64,000 bases of DNA from Linum tenue. Its lineage: Eukaryota; Streptophyta; Magnoliopsida; Malpighiales; Linaceae. Shown piece by piece: positions 32,127 to 42,300 of this stretch; position 1 is the stretch's first letter; each line of letters opens with the position of its first letter. Location: the NCBI GenBank assembly GCA_946122785.1, contig CAMGYJ010000008.1, positions 20,733,475 through 20,797,474 on the forward strand, in the 5' to 3' direction. The notes below the pieces were generated by a model. The model saw only the letters and a list, made by a program, of their open reading frames with translations, ran no database searches and was not told where the DNA came from. Position numbers and translations under genes: made by a program.

Positions 32127-32500
32127 TGGTGGCTACTTCGGTGCACCCACAAAAATACTCTAAAAGTATCCTTAAGACAACAAATTTTGAATTTTAATTG
32201 GTAGCATTAGTCTGAAATGATGATATAACATATGATCACAACTAATTAATCCATTACCCTAACCCCTAAAACTTCAATTTTAACACAAACCCTAATCCTA
32301 ACCCTAAATCCCCAAACTCTTAATTCTTAAAATTAAAGTAAATCTTTGAATGATTTTTTTTTGTGCAAATTCATGTGTTTCTTGTTCATTATATCACAAG
32401 TGACGATCAATACTATTTTGACATGAATTGCCATCTCATAATGACGATTGCGAACCGAGTGTTGTGAATGCACCCAGAAAAGTGACTGAAGACAAAACCA
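32127..32500. mobile_element. Micron-like element in TA repeats (copy 2)
   Basis: Shares its left end TGGTGGCTACTTCGGTGCAC and its internal CCCTAA-rich part with the element at 2414-2830, and lies between TA/TATATA runs. Confidence 0.55.
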
Positions 32501-33011
32501 TTAAATATATAATATATATATAGTGGTAATGCATGTAGCCTTCAAAATCCAAAAAAAGGTCTTTGAAAAAAATTGCTCGAATCTATGTTTGTATCCCTTT
32601 GAAATCTATAAAAAAGGACCCGAAAAAATCCGCCCAAATCGGTGCTTAATAGACTTAATTATTGGTGTAGAATACCTTCATGCCGAATTCGTGTTCATTA
32701 GCCTTCAAAATTCAAGGAAAATTAACTTTCAAAAAAATCACTAAAAAATTACAAAAATGCCCTCTGAAATAGATACGCCAAAATAAGCGTTTAATAGGCA
32801 GTTTGTTTATCGTTTATAGGCAGCCGGAATCAGATTTGTGTCCGGAACCGGTTAGCCACGGTCTGACCGACCGGTCTGGTCCGATTTTGATAACAATGCA
32901 ATTTACTTCATCATCGGTGGAGAATACCTTCAAGCCAAATCAATGATCTGTTGCCTTCAAAATCAAAAGAAAATAGCATTTCGGGAAAATCTCTCGAAAT
33001 CTAAGATGATA

Positions 33012-33570
33012 ACATTGTTATAAGAACCGAACCGAATCAACGGTCGGGCCAGTAGAACCTCCAAATCAGTTACGATAACGGTCCGGTTCATTGCTTGAAC
33101 GGTTATTGATGAACGAAACGATTTTTCAAGGTTCAACATAAAATCAGATGAACTACCACGGTTTAACTAGTTCACCATTTTCACAAATAAAAAAATTAAA
33201 CAATACTTTAACATAAACTAAGACCATCAAACCATAATTATAAATTTTACATATGCTTCCTCTCATAATTTTAACCTTGTTGTCAACTTTACGTTGTCCA
33301 CTACTGACAGGCACCATAATTTTAAATTTGAACTAAGAAAATATAATTTCTTTTAGAAGATGGTTTGAATGATTTATTAGATATGAATATTAAATTGTTT
33401 ATCGTCAATAATAAAGTTATTCCTAAATTAGTGTAATATACAAGTCTTATACTTTATATGTCATGAATGGTTCTATGAACGGTTCACCAACAGTTTTGTA
33501 ACAGTTAACCAGTGAACCCTAAACCACTAACTTTTCCAATTCAGCTTCTGGTCCGGTTATGAAAACAGAG
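33012..33570. mobile_element. non-autonomous hAT-like element
   Basis: Flanked by GATGATA on both sides (33005-33011, 33571-33577). The ends are CATTGTTATAAGAACCGAACC and, reversed, CTGTTTTCATAACCGGACC. It interrupts a satellite unit. Non-coding. Confidence 0.5.
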
Positions 33571-33708
33571 GATGATACCACTTTAAATCTGCCAAAAATT
33601 GATCCAGAAGAAATTCACCCAAATCGGTGTTTAATGGACTAATAATCGGTGAAGAATGGCCTTAGGCTGAAAATCCGTCATCTGTACTCTTCAAAAGGCA
33701 AGGAAAAT

Positions 33709-34387
33709 CTCTGGTTCATCTGGGATCAGAGAAATTGTCAGTTTTGGAATAAATCAAAGATGGAGGAGTGAGAGATTATGGCTCGAGCAAGCAGATGGTT
33801 TGATGAATACCGTGAGGCGCAGCAGAAGAGAGACCCCCTGCCCAACGCTGCAATTACGAGCTGGTCCCCGTCGCCTGCGACCTATTTCACAATCAATGTC
33901 GACGTTGCATGCCTGACTGATCAAGGAACTAGACTGGGGATTGTGGTGAGAGACAGAGCGGGTTCCTTTCGTTTGGCGGTAGTCAGACGCTCGCGACGGC
34001 AATGGGTTTCGAAAATTGCTGAAGCCATGACGGTGGGATTCAACATTGAGTTGGTCGGTCGATATCATTTCCTCCCATGTGAAGTTCAGATGGACTGCCA
34101 GGTTGTGGAGAGAATTCTACGAGGAGAAAGACAGACGAAGGTGGAGCTGGGTCGGGTTTGTGATGAAATCAAGAAACAGGCTGTGGAGGTGGGTCGGTTC
34201 GCTTGGAAGTTCGTGGGCGGAAGACTTAATGAACCGGCCCATATTATGGCCCACTCTGAGTGTGATTGGGAAGGGGAAGTTATATGGGTAGATAGACCAC
34301 CTGTCCCCCTTTTATCTCTCTTACAAAAAGATGCTACTGTAACAAACCTACCATTTAATTAATACAAGCAGGAGTATTTCTATAAAA
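33709..34387 (+). mobile_element. 5'-truncated LINE insertion
   Basis: A 16-bp TSD AAAAGGCAAGGAAAAT flanks it (33693-33708, 34388-34403), and it ends in an A-run after a short 3' UTR. Only the last part of ORF2 is left, as expected for 5' truncation by target-primed reverse transcription. The host site is a satellite unit. Confidence 0.85.
33778..34362 (+). CDS. C-terminal RNase H-like (RVT_3) domain of LINE ORF2, partial
   Basis: An open frame of 194 codons. Residues about 38-160 follow the plant RNase H-like domain found at the C-terminus of non-LTR retrotransposon ORF2: FTINVDVACL (usual pattern NVDGA), GIVVRDRAGSF, AEAM, and MDCQVVERIL. The first catalytic Asp is kept in NVD; later positions are partly changed (HIMAH where HxxAH is usual). 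Endonuclease and RT are missing because of 5' truncation, so this is a remnant and not a working gene, although the frame is still open. Confidence 0.75.
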   Translation: MARASRWFDEYREAQQKRDPLPNAAITSWSPSPATYFTINVDVACLTDQGTRLGIVVRDRAGSFRLAVVRRSRRQWVSKIAEAMTVGFNIELVGRYHFLPCEVQMDCQVVERILRGERQTKVELGRVCDEIKKQAVEVGRFAWKFVGGRLNEPAHIMAHSECDWEGEVIWVDRPPVPLLSLLQKDATVTNLPFN

Positions 34388-35503
34388 AAAAGGCAAGGAA
34401 AATGGTATTTCGAAAAAAATAGCCCAAAAAATTATGAAAATGCTTTCAGAAATTAAATTCACCCAAATCAGTGCTTAATGTGCTTAATCGTCGGTGGAGA
34501 ATAATATCAATAGGCTTCACTATCGGTGGAGAATAGCCTCCTGCCAAATCCGTGATCGATATCCTTTAAAATCGAAAGAAAATGTGATTTCAAAAAAATC
34601 GCCCGAAACCTATGATGGTACCGGCCTCTTTGAAGTCCGCCAAAACTGGACTCGGAAGTAATTTTAAACATGAGTGACCAAATTGTTAGTAACCTCAGAA
34701 CACAAGTGATATTTTGTATAAATGGATGGACCTATCTTTTTCCTATGTAATTCACAGCTGCACAACCATTCATTGACTGTTCCATCAAATCAAGTCTACG
34801 ATGAAACTTACAAATCAACCAAACGCAGTCTAATAGAACGAGCCAAGTCCTAATATACTTGATTAATATATATCACACTTTTTAAGCCAAGCCCTAATAT
34901 ACTTGATTAAAATAATGACTCTCATTAACCGATTACTTTCATTATGATAACCGGGGATGTCACTTAAAATGAGATTTTAAGTGAGATTCTGATGAAAGTG
35001 ACATCAGACAAAGCGTCTTATTTTATGCACCCCTGCTTTTCCAATCAGATACCAGGTTGTAGCAAGAGACATGAGATTGACAGATAGTACAGTAGAACAA
35101 CAGTCTGTCTATATATTCTATTCTATGTCGACAGGGGTATATGCGGCTAGCTGTGGATGGGGTTCCAGCCAATTTTGGTCTTTTACACTCAAACTATTAA
35201 TGACAACAATTGGCATGAAAGACCCTCCAACCACCTGCCGCCATCAAAGCCGCTAAACTATTTATTCAGATAAAGCTTGGTGTAACGTACGACTAATTAA
35301 ACAGTAAACACAAGCGCACGCGCAAATCTAAAGATTAATTAGGTGGGCTGCAGAAAATGACAGATCGAGCCCATTCTGCAGGAAACCATTGAAGCACTAG
35401 CTAAGAACTGAAAATGGGGTCACTAATTATCAACTGGTAAGACATTAGCCCTCAATTACTACGATTTAAATAAGTTCTCCTCATTTGGATTCCTGATTCC
35501 CGT

Positions 35504-35938
35504 CTATTTGATGCTCTTCAAATTCCAAATATCATCAATATCCCACAGCACACAATCATCCGCAGCAGCAGCATCATCAACCATGTAGTGGTCGACGTCG
35601 AAACAGGGGAGCCAGATCGAGCTCCACCACATTTCATCGTAATCAAGCACCCCGACGTGATGATGATCAGCTTCACCTCCATTGTACAAGTAGTAGTACT
35701 CCCTCTCCACCGGCGGCGCCATCGCAGCAGCAGAAGCAGAACAAGTACCCATTGGAGCTGTAGATGTATTAATATTACTGGTGGCCACTCCTCCTCCGTC
35801 TTTGTTACGATGATCAGGATCTGCTCCCAGTCCCACCGCATTGCTTCTCATCATCTTCCTCGTCGACTTCTCTGTGACAACAGCAGCATGATCAGTAGTA
35901 GTGCTCTTCTCCCCATTACTGATCCTCTGCCTTTTCAT
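35504..35938 (-). CDS. small Ala/Asp-rich protein, unknown function (duplicate B)
   Basis: A frame of 144 codons from the ATG at 35938, chosen because the homologous start MKRQRISNGEK is used in duplicate A; an upstream in-frame ATG at 36001 has no counterpart there. It keeps EREYYYLYNGGE, MWWSSIWLPCFDVDHY and the C-terminal VLWDIDDIWNL. Differences from copy A are mainly shorter Ala/Gln-codon runs and substitutions that preserve the frame. The TATA box at 36016-36026 is conserved. Function unknown; the tail rich in Trp and Asp could be an interaction or activation motif (inference only). Confidence 0.7.
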   Translation of the reverse strand: MKRQRISNGEKSTTTDHAAVVTEKSTRKMMRSNAVGLGADPDHRNKDGGGVATSNINTSTAPMGTCSASAAAMAPPVEREYYYLYNGGEADHHHVGVLDYDEMWWSSIWLPCFDVDHYMVDDAAAADDCVLWDIDDIWNLKSIK

Positions 35939-36015
35939 GTTCTGTTTTTTTGCGCAACTTAGCTCTTTTGTGTTAAAGCTTCTCTTTGCTGTGGAAACCA
36001 AGGGGTTGGTTGGTT

Positions 36016-36026
36016 GATATTTATAG
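36016..36026 (-). promoter_or_regulatory. TATA box of duplicate B
   Basis: The minus strand reads CTATAAATATC, about 80 bp upstream of the ATG and matching duplicate A. Confidence 0.65.
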
Positions 36027-36344
36027 TAGTAAAATACAAGGGAAGTTGTAGAGTTGGGTTTTTTAAAGAGAGAAGGGGCAGGGCCCGGTTAATTTACTGA
36101 GGAATCTGGATGTGCTGTTATGTCCCCCACGTCTTTTCTTCTTATGAATTGATTTCCTTTGTTGTCATCTTGGCCGACTCCATCACTTTGGTCTATGTTG
36201 AGGGTCAATTCTGGCCTCTGATTCTTTCCCTCTTTGGTATGTCGATGTTGAGGGTCAATCTACATAAACGCTCCTCATTGACGTTTTGGATACCAACAAA
36301 TTGGTTATCAACATCTAAATTTTAACAAATCTATAATATATATA

Positions 36345-36740
36345 TAGATGGTTCTATCATGTACCATGCAAAAACTGGTGTATGTTGTACATCAGGCAAT
36401 CTCCATCGTATGGTTAGTATAATTGTGGGATGTATACGGCGGAGATCACCATATATTTATGCTGACCGTTGAGATGGACGATGGAGATTGCTTGTTGTAC
36501 GATTGAGAGAGATCCATGTATGGTACTTGACCAATATTTTACACGCCCACAAATGAAAGCCAACTCATGGGCTTTAAACTTTACACAAGCACAGAAGACG
36601 ATGTGCTTAAAGACAACAGTTAATATTGATGGTTGTGCAGACTTGAACATGTGACATCAAGGAAAAATCAGCTCTGATACCATGACTTAAACCAATTGGT
36701 CTCAATAACTCGAGTTGTTGTGAGAGATCCATATTAACCA
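36345..36740. repeat. foldback relative and TRIM-like remnant
   Basis: 36345-36520 is a diverged relative of the foldback at 31660-31870. From about 36520 to 36740 the minus strand reads like the element at 16773: ACAACTCGAGTTATTGAGAC, then TCATGGTATCAGAGC, then CAATATTAACTGTTGTCTTT. It is a second, more decayed member of that TRIM-like family. Confidence 0.55.
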
Positions 36741-36879
36741 CTTCCTTACATTCGTTGGTTAAAAAATTTGTTTTTTTTTACCAATCTTCAATCTTATATG
36801 ATCCAACACAATCCGACCCAAAACCTTGCCTGAATCACATGTCCTGCCATAGTGACTTGACCATTTTATTATTTAGGCA

Positions 36880-37010
36880 GAATACACTTTTATAGGCACA
36901 GGTTTCACGTTGTGACAATTATAGACATAACTTTTGAAATACACAAAATAACCACTTTCATCCATCTCTTTAACGGTGTGACTTAATAGTATGACTGGAA
37001 TGGCAGAAAT
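36880..37010. repeat. solitary MULE-type terminal repeat remnant
   Basis: GAATACACTTTTATAGGCAC... resembles the ends of the elements at 21605 and 23899, but no partner end is visible nearby. Confidence 0.35.
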
Positions 37011-37332
37011 GATGAGTTGGCTTTATTTTGTCCCCACTAATCCATGTGGATTAACAATAAAAACAAAAAATTTCGGGGCTTGCTATTTGCCGCCAAAAAA
37101 ATTGCTATTTGCCGCCAACTAAAAAAAAAAGTATATATGTACATCTTTGGTTAAGAAGTTTCACAATCTACAACATATTCAACTTTTAGAAAACGTATTG
37201 AATCAGAAAAAATCGACGCTCGCCGGAAAAGTCGCCGGAAAACCATCGGGAAAGCCCATCCTCGACGTAAACTGCGGACACGCATCCATGAATCATCACT
37301 AAGCAGGTGTGTCAATTTTTTTGTAGTTTCGA

Positions 37333-37457
37333 ACAATTTTTCCGACGATTTGCAACGAACAGAGGGTGGGCCGAAAATTTCTGGCGGCCGGAACCTGGCC
37401 GGGCCGACGGAAATTTTCGGCCCACCCTCTGTTCGTTGCAAATCGTCTGAAAAATTC
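37333..37457. repeat. GC-rich hairpin in the MULE subterminal region
   Basis: Arms of about 48 bp (37333-37380 and 37410-37457), including GCAACGAACAGAGGGTGGGC and its complement, surround a GGCCGG-rich loop. It could be a transposase-binding or small-RNA-forming structure. Confidence 0.75.
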
Positions 37458-37463
37458 GATTTT

Positions 37464-37580
37464 AGGAGTTGAATTTAGCGTTTAGGAGTTGAATTTAGCG
37501 TTTAAGACTTGAAAGTGTTTAGGAGTTGAATTTAGAGTTTAGGAGTTGAATTTAGGGTTAAGAGTTGAAATTAGCGTTTA
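37464..37580. repeat. ~21-bp tandem repeat upstream of the transposase gene
   Basis: About six units of TTAGGAGTTGAATTTAGCGT with small changes. Confidence 0.8.
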
Positions 37581-37624
37581 GGTTCACAGGAATATTGATG
37601 TGTTATATTGTAATTGTAGGAAAA

Positions 37625-39241
37625 ATGTCAGAGTGGTTACCGGCCGATCATGATTACACAGCAGAATTTGAGAATGAGATCCATTATGCAAGTGTGAAGT
37701 TAGCTGAGTTAGCTGCAAAAGCAATCGCTCAGGAGTGTGGGTTCTCTATTGTTAGAGGAGCATGGAAACCGAATACTGCTGGACTACATCCTGTTACTGC
37801 CCTCTGTATGTATTGCGACAGAAGCAGTAGGATCGTTAAGTCTTATAAACCAGACCCTACGAAGGAGACGCGTGGGAATATTAGTTCGAAGGGTACTGGT
37901 TGCCAGTTTCAGATATGTATTAAGGAAGTATGGCAAAAGGATGGTCCAAATACATGGGTCATAGTGGGAGTGACAAGTCGTGAAACCGGAGCTAATAGAG
38001 GATTTCACAACCATGAAAAGGTGTTGTATCCAGAACATCACCGACACAACAAACAGTTTAGTGAGGCTGAAAAAGAGAGGTTAAGATTAATGAGGAAGGC
38101 GGGGGTGAGACCAAATCAGCAGAAGACGACACTCAATACTAAAGGGGGTGTGAATCATGATATCAAACAGATGTACAACAGAAATTACAAGACAAGATTG
38201 GATGTGATGGGTGAAATGGATGCGATACAGTTTGCGCTTCACAGAGCTGAACAACGTGGGTATCATATCTGTTTGCAAAAGGACTCTAATAATGTGCTCA
38301 CTAATCTGTTTTTTGCGCACCCGACGTCCATTCAAATGTTGCATGCATGGCCGTACGTCATCCTCATTGACTCGACCTACAAGACGAATAGGTATGGCTG
38401 GCCATGGGTTAAGATTATTGGGGTTACTCCAGTCAAGAAGAATTTCAACATTGCATGTGCAATTATTAAGCAGGAAACAAAGGAAACATATGAGTGGCTG
38501 CTGCGATGTATTAAAGGGTTGCTCGGTGATACGGTTCCGAATGTCATTATGACAGACAAAGAAGGTGGTCTGCTTGCTTCTATTCCTGTGGTCTTCCCTC
38601 TCCCACATACTGTCCACCTACTATGTTTATGGCATGTCAACAACTGTGTGAAGCAAAAGTTTGAGCAATTACTGGGTGGAATTTCAAAAAGAGAGATTGC
38701 TCGATGAAGGACAGTTGTGCGTGTCATTTTCAGATGACACATGGGCTCAAGTGTGCTTGCCAGGTTGTTCAAGCTAAGGAAGAAGGACGTCAATTCTATG
38801 CTCAAGAGTTGCATGTATTTTGGCGGACTTTGGATTATAAAAACCCCCCACGTCAACAACAAGTCAATGATGAAATTGAGCTTCAACGAGAACACTTTAG
38901 GTGTCTTACTGTTGAGGTGGAAGAAAGAGGTCCTGAAGCAGTGAGACAAGCAAGAGATGCCCTATTCTATGGGCTTCACCCAGCAGAGGACAATGTGAGG
39001 GAACCGGAAGTGAATGAGAATCCGAGAGGACGGCCTCGAACAAGCACCATTCGCATTCGTTCATATTATGAGCGGTCTCGTTCGAGGAGTACTGGGCCTG
39101 GTTCGAGTGGAGGCAGGGGGCGATCAAGTGGAGGAAGATCCCGATCGAGTGGAGGCAGATCCCGATCGAGCCCGAGCAGATCCTGATCGAGTGGAGGCAG
39201 GGGGCGATCGAGTGGAGGTGAATCCGACGAGCATGATACAG
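37625..39241 (+). pseudogene. MULE transposase (FAR1/MULE type) with Arg/Ser linker, internally deleted
   Basis: The ATG at 37625 is preferred over the upstream open extension, which lacks an ATG. Residues 45-130 form a FAR1-like region with Cys/His pairs (CMYC, GFHNH). Residues about 240-345 are the MULE transposase core with Asp249 in VILIDSTYKTN, Asp311 in IMTDKE and the CLWH motif at 334-337. The frame ends at 38707 (TGA), overlapping the next frame at 38704, which reads CACHFQMTHGLKCAC, the SWIM-type zinc motif. The segment normally between these (roughly 150 residues, including the third acidic catalytic residue) is missing, so an internal deletion with frameshift is inferred. An Arg/Ser/Gly repeat linker follows and contains a TGA at 39184-39186 where neighbouring repeats have CGA. 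A GTGAGT donor at 39242 leads into the OTU exon. Confidence 0.8.
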
Positions 39242-39340
39242 GTGAGTAATTGGTTAAATATTATAGTCCATCTAGTAGTAATTGGTTTATGTTTTTAAAT
39301 TTTGTCCAAGTAATTTTGACTGTTTGGTATATTTTTGTAG

Positions 39341-42300
39341 ATTACTCATCCCAGAGCCCCCCAGGGCAATATTCTTACCCTTACATCAATGAGCTTTTTC
39401 CAGAGTTTGTTCGACCTTTGCTGGTAGGCGATTTCAACCCTAGTCCAGACGGCCATTGTGGTTTTAGGGCACTTTCTCATTGTATTTATGGGGATGATAG
39501 TCACTATCTGCTCATGAGATCGACGATTGTCCAAGAAATCCAACAACATTTCTGGAAGTACGAGAACTTGTATAATGGTGGTCCACTAGCTCACATTGAC
39601 CGCATCAATTGGCTCGAGGCGGGTTCCGCACCAATGGGGCGATGGATGGATTCTGAGCACTTGTTCGTGTTTGCCACCATCTACAACATCGCAGTCATGG
39701 TCTTCACATACCAGGTGTTTGATGTCAATAATGCAAACCGTCCACTACCCAACCGCTACGATGATGCCTATACTGTATTGCCTATTGATGCCACTACAAC
39801 AAATTCGGCCTATTGTGACGTGACAATTTTGTCATATTAGATACCTATTTTGTCATATTAGATATAATGTGACAAAAGGTGTTGTCAAAAAGGTTTGTCA
39901 TTTTATCGCCGTCAAGATAGGTCAAATGTGACAAAATTTTAAAACAAGTTTGTCACATTTGCTTTCAGTATAGCTGAAGTTCTGGGTAGTCTATTGTGAC
40001 AACCAGAGATTTAATGACGACATATTTTGTCAATAATTTTGTCATAATTTTCTTATTTTGACAAAAAAATTTGTCATATTACACGATTATATTTTGACAT
40101 CACATAATTGTGACGAACAAATTTTGTCATAAATGCTTTGTGTAACGAATATATTTTGTCATAACCGCATAGTATGAAGAATATATTTTGTCATAACTGT
40201 ATAGTAGGACAAACGCATTTTGTCATAACTGCATATTGTGACCAATATGATTTATTCATCAATATATTGAATAACATACAGTTGAAAAAATTAATATTCT
40301 TGTAGCATGAAACTCCGATCAAATAAATACTAGTTACACATCTAACTATTTTGGTGTCCTATACAAACTATTCAGGGAATTCTTAATCCCTTAACAAGGC
40401 TGGGCCAATTGTTGTCACTGCGGGTGCCGCTTATATGTTCATACAATCTGTAGAGAAAACCTACACCAAATTGAAAGGATTATTAACCCAAAACCTATAG
40501 GTTTGCTACAAAGATACATAGAAGTACAAGATCAAGACGAAACAATTATGAGATGGGCAAAAATCTACCTATTAATAGCCTAAATCAGTGGTTGAGGCGT
40601 CAAATGCTAGTACCTGCACGTAGCTGTTGTAGCTTTCTCACATGGGTTTAAGCAAAACCGGAGCAGCCAACCCCTGCAACAGAAATTTCATAAATTAGTG
40701 ACTTAACCACCTCCTTTAGAAAAACAACAACAGAAACTGAAATTCCTGAAATTGGACTGAGAAACTGCAATAAAGCATAAGCAAACAAGAGAAATCTACA
40801 AAACTGCAACAATAATAAAAAATCTACAGGCTGCAACAAGTTAAACAACTTCAATGAGAAATTTTCAAAGTATACCAGCGTTCAGGTCTTTCTCCATGGG
40901 TTGTGAAAACTTAAAACTGGGTAATAAACAAATGAAACTAACTGTTCAAAGTATATCATAGGTATTATAACAAACCATTAAGGAGAGCTACAATGAAACA
41001 AAAAGGCCAAAATAAAACACTTCACCTCACTGTCAGAGCCCTTTGAAGAGTCATGGCCTGGATCAGAATCAGCTCCTAGACTCACAACATTTCTTCCTTG
41101 TCCTCATTTCCATTGTCACATGGATCGAGCACACTTTTCACCTATGAAACAAAAACCATCAGCTCAATTCCCCTACAAGATGAAGTGTGAACCAAACCAC
41201 TCAGTTTACCTTGAGTGCCAACACAAAATGATTGTTGTTGACATTTCCAACCTCCATCATAAGAGGACTTTTAGTCCATGGATTGTGGGCATCTTCCTCT
41301 GTGCACCCCCTGAAGAAGGGCATCTCATAGTCTGGAGGCTGTAATTTTCATAATACTTTAGTGACACTGTTCTAGTATAAAACAAGTTAATTGTGAAGTG
41401 AAACTTTTACTATGGAAATCCATAGGATCATCGAGTTACTCAGATCCAGAAGTACTAAACACTACATAAGAAGAGTCTTCTAATAGGAAGCATACCGTGA
41501 TAACGTCATAGTAGAGGAGTTTCATCAGTATAGTGCACTGAAAACAAAACATAATTATGAGTCGCTATATGAATTGATCAACTTGCAGACATCTTGTCAT
41601 CAACGCTACCAACTACCAAAAAAATTTACCTCTTCAGGCATCTCGTCAAGAGTTCTCATCAACTGAACAAGAGTGCGCACTTACAAGCGAAACTAGATGA
41701 ACAAGAAAAGTTCATCAGTACCTTTCTCCATCCAGTCAATCAGTCGATGAGATTCAGCATCCATAGCATCAACTTCTTGATCTTCATCTCTATTTACTGA
41801 GCCATAGTTTACAAACAAGATCACCGACTTTCTTTTCAAAATTTATAGAGAAGAAGAGATGTAGCTGATATTGAAGACAAGCCGCTGATGTAGCTGATAT
41901 TGAAAAATGGTGAAGCAAAGAATACCTCTACTTCAAACCTTGAGACTTTGGTAGAGATGGGATTCAGTAAACTAGCTTCACTGGTCAAGATAAACATGAG
42001 CTGCATATATTAATCATGGGTTATACTGTCTCTTTTTGCATAACCAGTAGGATCAAATAGATTCATTGTGTATATTAATCATTGGTCCTTGATGACCTCG
42101 ATTCCTTTTCCTTTGAATAACATAAAATGTGTACAAACCAGAGAAGAAATCCCCTGAAACCCATGTGAGAGTACATTTGCTAACCCTGCCTTTCTGATTC
42201 ATTGCAAGTCAATTAACTAGGAATACCCAGAAAATCAAGTTCACTAACGCAACCTAACAGGAAAGAAACAAATAAATGATAGAATCTAAGGCAACAATAT

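Larger units (their letters stand above)
32523..34685. repeat. dispersed segments of the ~345-bp satellite-like repeat, with two insertions
   Basis: Blocks at 32523-33011, 33571-33708 and 34388-34685 carry the same words as the array at 50-59 kb (GCTTAATGGACTTAATCATC, GTAGCCTTCAAAAT, GGAAAATGGCATTTCG). They become continuous once the hAT-like element at 33012-33570 and the LINE at 33709-34387 are removed. Confidence 0.8.
34668..36335. repeat. copy B of the local segmental duplication
   Basis: Direct-orientation partner of 28958-31655, without the nested transposon insertion. It starts inside the satellite-like DNA and ends at TATA-rich sequence where the foldback relative at 36345 begins. 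Confidence 0.85.
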
